From positions 4,402,001-4,466,000 of the forward strand of contig NZ_CP051204.2 of NCBI RefSeq assembly GCF_012516375.2: 64,000 bases of DNA, in the 5' to 3' direction. The position numbers were made by a program, and so were the translations under genes. The notes beneath the pieces are model-generated. The model made no database searches. It saw nothing but the letters and a program-made list of their open reading frames with translations, and was not told where the DNA came from. This document shows positions 25,458-34,600 of the stretch, in pieces. The first letter of the stretch is position 1. Every line of letters begins with the position of its first letter. Source of the DNA: Chitinophaga oryzae (lineage in GTDB: Bacteria > Bacteroidota > Bacteroidia > Chitinophagales > Chitinophagaceae).

Positions 25458-26183
25458 TTATGCTATTTGTTGCTGAAAACTATTCCACGTCTGTGTGGCT
25501 ACAAGACGGGCTATTTCAGCCGCTTTGTCCATCAGGAAAAAGTGACCGCCGTCAAAATAACGGACATCAACCGGCAAGGTGGTAATGTCCTGCCAGGGGA
25601 CACCTTCTTTGTGTGCGCTGTGATCTTCTTTTCCCAGCAGCACGGTTACGGGTATGTCCAATGGGGGCGCCGGCGTGTAACTGTATGTTTCCAGCACTTT
25701 AAAATCGCTGCGAATAACGGGTTCAAAAAAATCCATGGCCTGGTCGTCATCCAGGACCTCGGCCGGAACGCCGCCCAGGTCGCGTAATACCGCCGCAAAT
25801 TCTTTTCTCGGCAGTGATGAGCGGCGCAACGCACTGTCCTCAAAATAGCAGGGACCGGTACGGCCGGAAAGGAAAAGGTGTACGGGCAGCCTTCTGTTGT
25901 CCATGATACTTTTTCGTGTCAGCAGGTAAGCCAATACGCTGCCCATGCTATGTCCCATAAAGACGTGCGGGGCATCCAGGGCCGGTGATATCTTACGGTA
26001 AACATCTTCCACCAGGAGATGAATGTCTTCTACCAGCGGTTCGTTCATCCTGGCGCCTCTTCCGGGCAGTTCCAACAGGTTTACTTTCATACCCGGAGGA
26101 AACAATCCGGTAAAGGGCTGGTAGGCATACTTGCTGCCCCCGGCGTGATGCAACAGGAATAAGTTAACAGGTTCTTTAAACAT
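25458..26183 (-). CDS. Type II thioesterase (NRPS editing)
   Basis: The 241-residue alpha/beta hydrolase is of the GrsT/TEII type. It has LFLLHHAGGSKYAYQPF near the N-terminus, the nucleophile in MGHSMGSVLA (Ser about residue 88), the Asp in LLGKEDHSAH (about residue 190) and the His in DGGHFFLM (about residue 218). It removes wrong or stalled acyl groups from carrier-protein arms. It lies just after the permease gene (16 bases, or 10 from a GTG two codons earlier) in the middle of the operon. The length and sequence separate it from the integrated release thioesterase of the last NRPS. Confidence 0.9.
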   Translation of the reverse strand: MFKEPVNLFLLHHAGGSKYAYQPFTGLFPPGMKVNLLELPGRGARMNEPLVEDIHLLVEDVYRKISPALDAPHVFMGHSMGSVLAYLLTRKSIMDNRRLPVHLFLSGRTGPCYFEDSALRRSSLPRKEFAAVLRDLGGVPAEVLDDDQAMDFFEPVIRSDFKVLETYSYTPAPPLDIPVTVLLGKEDHSAHKEGVPWQDITTLPVDVRYFDGGHFFLMDKAAEIARLVATQTWNSFQQQIA

Positions 26184-26199
26184 GCACACAGTTTATCGG

Positions 26200-28581
26200 T
26201 CAGGCGTCTCTCATACACTCCAGCGGGTTGACCCTGGCGGCTTTGATGGTTTGCAGGCCAATGGTAAGCCATGCAGTGACGATGGCCACACAGGCTGCTC
26301 CCACAAAATACCACGGGCTCAGGGTGATCCTGTAAGCGAAATCATTCAGCCAGCTTCGGGTAAAGAAATAACTGGCAGGAATAGCTATCAGGATAGATAT
26401 CAGGAGGATACGCATAAAATCGGCACTCAGCAGGTAAATGATATTTCCCTCTGTGGCCCCCATCACTTTCCGGATCGCTATCTCTTTAATCCTTCTTTCA
26501 GCGGTGAAGGCAGCAAGACCAAACAGGCCCAGGCAGGAAATAACGATCGCCAGGATGGCGAAATACTTCGACAGGTCGGACACCAGCCTTTCAGCGGCAT
26601 ACTGTTGCTGAAAGTCGTTGTCCAGGAATTTAAATTCAAAGGAATAACCGGGGTTGTACTGGCGGTAAAAATCCGTTACGCGCTGAATGGTAGCGGTTTC
26701 GTCGCCCCGTTTCAGCCGGGCCATCACGAGCATGGTTTCATCCGGCGACAGCCTGAATATGAACGGTTTTATTTCTTCGTGCAATGAATTGAAGTGGAAG
26801 TTTTTAGCAACACCCAGGACACGTGTCGCTTTTTTCTGGATGTAGATGGTCTTTCCCACCGGGTCCTGCAGCCCCATAATTTTCACCGCCGCCTGGTTCA
26901 GCACCACGCCCGAGGTATCGGTACCATAGTCTCTGGAGAAGGCGCGTCCTTCCGCCATCTGTATACCCAGCGTTTCAATCAGACCGTAGTTTACAGGCAG
27001 TTCAAAAAACCGGATGCGGTTATCGTCGTTTTTGCCGTCCCACTGCACATTAGAGCTGGGCATAAAGCTGGGCATGAGAATTTTTTGCTGGATGCTGGAA
27101 GCATTTTCAATTCCGTTAACACCTTTCAGTTCAGCCAGGAAAGCGTCTTTGCCCTCCATGGCCCTCCCTTCCATTTCAAAATAGATAACGTTGTCTTTGT
27201 TATAGCCAAGGTTTTTTGATTGTATGAACCGGATCTGGTTGTAGAAGATGATCACCGCCACGATGAACACCACGGAGATGGTGAACTGAAAAATCACCAG
27301 TCCTCTTCTGGCCCAAAGTTCTCCCAGGGAAGTACTGATCAGCTTGCCCTTGAGCGTGGCCACCGGATCAAATCCTGAGAGATAAAGCGCGGGATAGCTG
27401 CCGGAGACGATACCGGTGAAAAGGGTGATACCGATGATCATCAGCAACAGCTGTAAATCCAGTTGCAATGTCAGGTGTTTGCCGCTCATGATGTTGAATT
27501 GCGGCAGTATCAGCAGCACCATCAATATTGCCAGCAACATGGAGATAAAAGCGATGAGTATGGACTCGCCCATAAACTGGGAGATCAGCCTGTATCTGCT
27601 GGCGCCCAATGCCTTTCTCACCCCTATTTCCTTCATTCTGGTAGATGCCCTGGCGGTGGAGAGGTTCATAAAGTTAATGCAGGCGATCAACAGGATGAAT
27701 ATCGCTATCAGTGAAAACAGCCTTACATACTCTATCCGGCCTCCTACCTGTATACCGTTATCATATTTTCCATGCAGGTAGGCATCCGAATATTTCCGGA
27801 TAAACATTTTTGAGTTAACGTCTTTATAGTTGCTTTCCAGGAAGCCGGCCATTTTGCTGTTAAACCGTTCCGGATCTGCACCTTCCTTCAACACCACGAA
27901 CGTGGTGAACGGCCCTGTAGTCGTTACCTGTTCTTCTGTTGCCGGCATGATCTGCTTCCACGCGGAAAACGGCAACATAAAATCGAAACGGTAGGTGGAG
28001 TTATGCGGCATGTCTTCGTAAACGCCGGTAATAGTACAGGGTTTGGAAAACGCCTGCCATTTCCACTGCAACACTTTGCCAATAGCGTTTTCAGCGCTCT
28101 GGAAAAGCTTCTCGGCCAGATGCCTGGACACCACCACATTACCGGGATTGTTCAGCACCTCGTTTTTATCGCCCTGTATCAGCTTATAGGAAAATACGTT
28201 AAAATAATCGCTGCCTACGAAATTGCCTTTTGCACTGACTGTATTATCGTTGAACGTGATATTAAATTTCTGAAACCAGTCGGCCGGCGCCGTGGTAATG
28301 GACTTTTCCACTTCCGGCACCTGTTTGAGCAAACGGTCGCCCACGGTACCGCCGGTACCTTCTGTAGTGACAACCTTATCGCCATTTTTTTCATTGATCA
28401 TCACCTGGTAAAGACGGCTGTCCAGCTGATGGAATTTATCGAAGTGAAGTTCGTCGAGTACCCATAAATAAATCAGCAACGCACCGGCCAACCCCGTGGA
28501 AAGTCCGATCAGATTAATGATAAACGTGGATCTGAAACGTTTGAAAGTTCGGAGGATCACTTGAAGGTTATACCTGAACAT
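26200..28581 (-). CDS. FtsX-like (MacB-type) ABC transporter permease
   Basis: The 793-residue inner-membrane protein has two FtsX/MacB units. Each starts with a membrane helix (IINLIGLSTGLAGALLIYLWVL, landmark; QFTISVVFIVAVIIFY), followed by a periplasmic MacB-core-like domain, then a three-helix FtsX bundle (RLFSLIAIFILLIACINFMNL; YFAILAIVISCLGLFGLAAF). Motifs MKEIGVRKALGASRYRL and IKEIAIRKVMGATEGN mark the start of each bundle. This layout is common in Bacteroidota. It could export the peptide or protect against it, but the ATP-binding partner is not in the window. It sits between the last NRPS and the thioesterase. Confidence 0.85.
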   Translation of the reverse strand: MFRYNLQVILRTFKRFRSTFIINLIGLSTGLAGALLIYLWVLDELHFDKFHQLDSRLYQVMINEKNGDKVVTTEGTGGTVGDRLLKQVPEVEKSITTAPADWFQKFNITFNDNTVSAKGNFVGSDYFNVFSYKLIQGDKNEVLNNPGNVVVSRHLAEKLFQSAENAIGKVLQWKWQAFSKPCTITGVYEDMPHNSTYRFDFMLPFSAWKQIMPATEEQVTTTGPFTTFVVLKEGADPERFNSKMAGFLESNYKDVNSKMFIRKYSDAYLHGKYDNGIQVGGRIEYVRLFSLIAIFILLIACINFMNLSTARASTRMKEIGVRKALGASRYRLISQFMGESILIAFISMLLAILMVLLILPQFNIMSGKHLTLQLDLQLLLMIIGITLFTGIVSGSYPALYLSGFDPVATLKGKLISTSLGELWARRGLVIFQFTISVVFIVAVIIFYNQIRFIQSKNLGYNKDNVIYFEMEGRAMEGKDAFLAELKGVNGIENASSIQQKILMPSFMPSSNVQWDGKNDDNRIRFFELPVNYGLIETLGIQMAEGRAFSRDYGTDTSGVVLNQAAVKIMGLQDPVGKTIYIQKKATRVLGVAKNFHFNSLHEEIKPFIFRLSPDETMLVMARLKRGDETATIQRVTDFYRQYNPGYSFEFKFLDNDFQQQYAAERLVSDLSKYFAILAIVISCLGLFGLAAFTAERRIKEIAIRKVMGATEGNIIYLLSADFMRILLISILIAIPASYFFTRSWLNDFAYRITLSPWYFVGAACVAIVTAWLTIGLQTIKAARVNPLECMRDA

Positions 28582-28644
28582 ATCAAGGGCTTTATAGAAA
28601 TTAACAAATAATAGTATTACAAAATAGTGTTTTTCCGTAAAAAA

Positions 28645-31600
28645 TCACCCAAAAAATTCGAGCGCTTTTCTGATACAGGCTGCCATGCAATCAATATTTC
28701 CTTTGTATTGCAGGAGCTGCATATGTTCGCCATCTTCCAGCATAATATATTGCAGTTCTCCTTTGATATAATTTCTCCATTGATGAAATCCGGACAGATC
28801 ATTTTGCTGAGGAGGACTTACAAATACAAAAGCGCTGGCTGAACAGGTGATGTCCGGCTGTTTGAAGCCGGGCCACAGGCAATGGAAATTAAACGCCATG
28901 TCCAGGAACCTGCCCACAGCAGCCTGATCAGCGGTTATCGCCACGGTTTCTGCCAGGCGGCTGAAACGGTCCACATCCGGGAAGATAGTGGAGACAAATT
29001 GTTCCCTGTCGGTGAGCGTCTCATGGTACACATCCTTGGGAACGGCATCCAGCAAAAACAGCACCGGCCTGTATCCCCTGGCCTCCAGTAATGACGCCAG
29101 TATCGTGGCTATAGGGCCGCCGCTGGAATATCCGGCCAGGAAAACCGGCTCGCCGGGCCCGGCTTCCGTGAGTATAAGTCCGAGCCACTCCCCGATGAGT
29201 TCATCTATCGACGTATATGGCAGGCCGTTATCAAAAACTCCCCGGAGATTCAGGAAAAAGCCGTTCACATCCTGCTGCAGGGCCTGCAGCAGGTCCGTAT
29301 ACCAGTACGAGATTCCGGAAGCCGGCGGCACGAAGAACATGTTTTTCCTCGCCCGGTTTTTGGGCCCGTTGGCCAGATGCATGCCCGACGGGCCTCCCGG
29401 GGAATCCTGTCCTGTAAACCTGGTCCGGCGTAACTGCGCGATGGTTGGATATGTCAGGATGTCCCGCAGGCTAACGTCCACGCCTATGGTCCTTTTAATG
29501 GCCGCGCTTAAACGGAGCACGTTTAAACTGTTTCCTCCCAGTTCAAAGAAGTTATCATGTATGCCAATTCCTTTCCTTTCAAGTACCGTTTCCCATATTG
29601 TGACCAGTTGCGCTTCCGTTTCATCTGCCGGCGCAACGTACCGGTGTCCTGCCAGGCCCGTCATGCGGGGGTCCGGAAGGGAGGCGGTGTCCAGTTTACC
29701 ATGCAGCGTAACAGGCAGCGCGTCCAGCCTGGTGATATAACGGGGAAGCATATACACCGGCAGCTGGCATTGCAGGGCAGCCATCAGCATATCCGGCTGC
29801 AGGCTTTCTGGCGCCACGTAGTAGGCCGACAGGAATTGTTCTGTTCCGGCAACTGTTTTCCCCGGGATCACGGCTGCGGCGGTAATGCCCGGTTGCCGGA
29901 GTATCACCTGTTCAATATCTTCCGTTTCAATCCGGTAGCCGTTTATCTTGACCTGGTTGTCTTTTCTTCCGGCGAACACCAGATCGCCATCGGGCAACCA
30001 TTTGGCGATGTCCCCCGAACGATACACCCGTTCCCCCGGCCTGAAAATATCAGGAACGAATTTCGCCTTCGTTTGGTCCGGGTCGTGCAGATATCCCATG
30101 CCTACGCCGGCGCCACCGATATACATTTCTCCGTATACCCCCGGTGGACAGGGCATGCCTGCAGCATCCAGGATATAGATGACGGTATTGGCCGCCGGTT
30201 TGCCGATAGGCAGAATGCTTCTGCCGGTACCGGCCAGGCAGGCTACACAACCTACCGTTGTCTCCGTAGGCCCGTATTCGTTATACACGCTGATGTCGGG
30301 ATGAATAGTTTTCAATATCGCCACCTGGGCGGCCGTCAGCTGTTCACCGCCACAAATGACCGTTCTGATCGCCGTGTCTCTGAGGTCGAGCCCCTGTAAA
30401 AGAGATACATGCGATGGCGTTAATTTCAGGGTATCGATCCCCGGATGGCGGAAACAGTCCTCCAGCAACTGCCTGATATCTTTTCCCCGGTCACCGATGT
30501 ACAGTGTCTTTCCTCTCGTCAGCGCCGTATAGATAGCGGTAACCGTTAAATCAAACGCCAGCGGCGTAATAAGCGCCCAGTTGCCGGTATCTGCCCCATC
30601 AAAATAAAATCCGTTGGCCCACTGTATGTAATTGGCGAGGTTGCTGTGGGAGATCATACACCCCTTGGGCTGACCGGTAGAGCCGGACGTAAATATCACG
30701 TAAGCCATATCTTCCGGCTGTGCTACCGCCGCCGGGAGCGCTGTTTCCTCCCTATCGCCGGCTACCGCGGATACTACCACCAACGGATACCCGGAGAGCG
30801 CTTCACGATATGCTTCATCTGTCAGCACCACCGCTGCATTGGAATGACTCAGCATATACCGGCGCCGCTGTTCGGGATAATCCGGATCTATCGGCACATA
30901 GGCCACTCCCATCCGAAGCAATGCCAGTAAGGTGATGATCATATATTCCGAGCGGTCCATGATCAACGCGGCAATGTCTCCGCGTTTCAGATGGTGATCT
31001 TCCTGCAGGCGGACAGCCAGCGCCACCACCCGTTGATGCAGGGCTGCATAGGTCAGCGTGCTGTCGCCGTACACCACCGCAGGGTCCTGCGGGCGGGCGG
31101 CCACCTGCGCTTCAATCAAAGCTGTTATAGTAGTAGCGGGAAAGTCCTGTTCTGTTGCATTAAAGCCTTCGATCAATTGCTGTATTTCCGAAGGTCTGAG
31201 GTAGTTGACCTTACAGAGCGGTTGCTGCGGCGCAGCGGTCACCGCCTTCAGCAACTGAACAAAATGATCATAGAACCGGCAGATGGTTTCTTCGGAGAAC
31301 AGGTCTGTACTGTAATTCAGCAGCAGGTGCAGCTCATCGTTTTTTTCATTGAAATTAAACAACAGATCAAACTGGCTGGTAGTCTGTCCACCGGCAGCGG
31401 CGAAGGGGACCATCGCCAACCCTTTCATTCCACGGTAAGCCGCACTGAGATTAGTGCTCCGCTGGTTTTGCAACACCATGCACACATCAAAAAGCGGGGA
31501 ACGGCCAGGGTCTTTTCCCAGCTGCAGTTTTTCAACCAGCTGGTCAAACGGGAAGGTACCGTGGCTGTAACCGCCCAGCAATACGTTTTTCACCCTGGCC

Positions 31601-34600
31601 AGCAAGGCCTGAAAAGAATCGTCTCCGCTAAACTGTGTCCGGAGCGCAAGTGTGTTCAGGTATAGCCCCACCTGGTTTTCCAGCTGATGATGTTCCCTTC
31701 CGGCGATAGGCGTTCCCACTACCAGGTCTTCCTGTCCGGTATACCGGTAAAACAGCGCGTTCAAACCGGCGAGCAGTCCCATAAAGAGCGTGGCGTCCTC
31801 CCTGTTGCAAAAACTCCTGAGCACATTGACCACTTCTGACGGTAGTTTCCGCTCGATACTGTTGCCCTTATACGTTTTTAACGCCGGCCTGGGATAGTCC
31901 GACGGCAACGACAGCACCGGTATTTCGCCGGTGAACTGCTGCAGCCAGTATGCTTCATTTTCAGCCGGCTGTTGTTTGTTTTTCCAGGCGGCATAATCCC
32001 TGTATTGGATTTCCAGCGGCGGCCACGCAGGCGCTTGTCCGGCCGCGAAACAATTATAGGCTTCTCCCAGTTCTCCTGCCAGTATTTCCATGGACCAGCC
32101 ATCGCAGATAATGTGATGCATCAGGCAGAAGATCGCATGGAGATGCTCTTTCACCTTCACCACTCTTATCCTGATCAGCAATTCTGCCGTCAGGTCAAAA
32201 AGAGTGGCCTGGTCTGTTTCATAAAGGCGGCGGAGCACTGCGTCCGGGTCGGGATGATGACTGATATCCATGTAAGCTATCGGACAGGTCGCTTCCTCTG
32301 CCGGCAGAATATATTGCCTTACATCGCCGGCATCATCCTGGCCGAACACCGTGCGGAGGCTTTCATGCCGTTGTATTTCCCAGTGAAGGGCCTGCTGCAG
32401 CGCCGCGAGGTCCAGATGCCCTTCCAGGAAAAGCGCATCCGACATGTTGTATGCCGTAGCACTTTCGGCCAACTGGCACAGCGCCCAGAAACGGCGCTGG
32501 GAGTAACTTGCAGGGTAGCTCTCCTGCTCCGGCATGCGGGGAATACTAACGTCTTCGTCTGAATGAAAATTATTTTCCAGCAGCCGTGCCAGGCTTCGCA
32601 CGGTGTTGTGACTAAACAGTTCCTTCAATGCAATTTGCCGGCCCATCTCCTTGCGGATGCGGCTTTTTAACTGCATGGCCTTCAGGCTGTGTCCTCCGAG
32701 CTCGAAGAAATTATCTTCCATGCTGATGCGCTCCCTGCCTAAAATATCTTCCCACATTGCCGCCAGCAGCCGCTCCGTCTCATTGGCAGGCGCGATATAT
32801 CCTGCCGTTTCCTGTATGACTGGCGACAGGGGGTCCGGCAACCGGCTGACATCTGTTTTCCCGTTGCGTGTCAGCGGAAATTCGGCTATCTGCACAAAGA
32901 AGGAAGGCACCATATAGAGCGGCAACAACTTTTCCAGTGCGCTTCTCAGCTCCTTGACATTTGTTTCCGCGTCGCCGGTGAAATAGGCTACGAGATACTT
33001 GCCGCCATCGCGGTCCTGACGGGCAACCACCTTCACTTTGTCTATCTGCTCCTGTTTCAGCAGACAGGCTTCTATCTCTCCTGTTTCAATGCGGTAACCA
33101 CGGATCTTCACCTGATGGTCCATCCTGCCCAGGTATTCTATTTCACCGTCGGGCAACAGCTTCACCTTGTCGCCTGACCGGTATAAACGTCCGTTGCCGG
33201 CAAACGTATCCGGCAAAAAACGTTGCGCTGTCAGCGCTTCCCTGTTGAGGTATCCCCTGGCCACGCCTGCACCGCCTACGTACAATTCGCCCGGGACGCC
33301 CACCGGCAGTAACTCGCCGTTGGCATCCAGCACGTAGCAGCTCAGCGTGGGGATGGGTTTCCCGATATTGCTGATGCCCAGCCTGATGGCGGCGGATGTA
33401 ATTTCCTTGTATGTAACGTGTACGGTTGTTTCAGTGATGCCGTACATATTGATCAGCCTTACCGCCGGCCAGGCGGCGTGAAAGTTCTCCAGTTTTCCCG
33501 GGTTCAACGCCTCACCGCCAAAAATGACATACCGCAATGGCAGTGAAAGGCCGGCAGTATGCAATATCTCGGCTGACAGGTTGTAGAAAGCCGATGGCGT
33601 TTGATTGAGCACTGTCACCTGCTGCTCCGACAGCAGCTGCAGATAAGCGGCAGCATCCTGCGCCACTGCTTTCGGCACCAATATCAGTTTGCCGCCAAAG
33701 AACAGCGCACCATACATTTCCCATACAGAGAAATCGAAACTATAGGAATGGAACATCGTCCAGACATCAGTTTCGTTAAAATCAAACAGCGCCGGGTCGG
33801 TCATGAACAGCCGTACCACGTTATCATGTTGCACCTGTACGCCTTTCGGCTGGCCGGTAGTACCTGACGTATAAATCAGGTAGGCCAGGTTGCCGGGTGA
33901 CAGCGGCAATGCCGGCCTTGTAGATGGCTGTTCCGCCAGTACGGTATTGCTGTACTGCCATTTATTTCTTTTAATGCCTGGCGCAGACGGCGAAGTTTTA
34001 TCTACTGTCAGCAACGCATCATAGCGGTACCTGGTGAGTTCATTTTCGACGGTGCAGATTTTATCGGTGATCGCTACGGCTTTCAGCGGATTCGCTTCTG
34101 TAACCAGGTCTTCCAGGAAACCTCTTGCAATGAACAGGTCAGCCGAAAAATCTGTTTTCGTTTGACTACCGGTGTTTTTATTTGCCGCCTTGAACGCCAG
34201 CAGATCGGCCACCAGGTTCTCTTTCCGGTCCGCATCCATCACGTCGCCAATGAATATCCAGCCGGTATCCTTCATCAGGGAGGCCGCCTGGCTAAGCACA
34301 TTTCTCAGGTAGTTGTGGCCATGGAAGTGTTGAATAACACTATTGATGATCACCAGGTCGAAGCCGCGTTCGCTGATATTCCCGATATCATGCGCTACCA
34401 CTGCCTGCAGCTGTACGTTGGTCATCTCCCTTTCAACCACCATCTGCTGTGCATTGCCGATAATCACGGGTGACAGGTCTGTTCCGTAATAAAAGCCTAC
34501 TTCAGGCGCCACCTTGCACAGTGTCAACCCGGAGGAACATCCTATTTCCAGCACCCGCATGTCTTTATGCAGCAGCGGTTTAAGTTTAAGGTATGCGTTC

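Noticed and set aside
25458..26183. Release thioesterase of the assembly line
   Set aside because: The last NRPS already carries its own TE, and this stand-alone protein has the type II editing layout.
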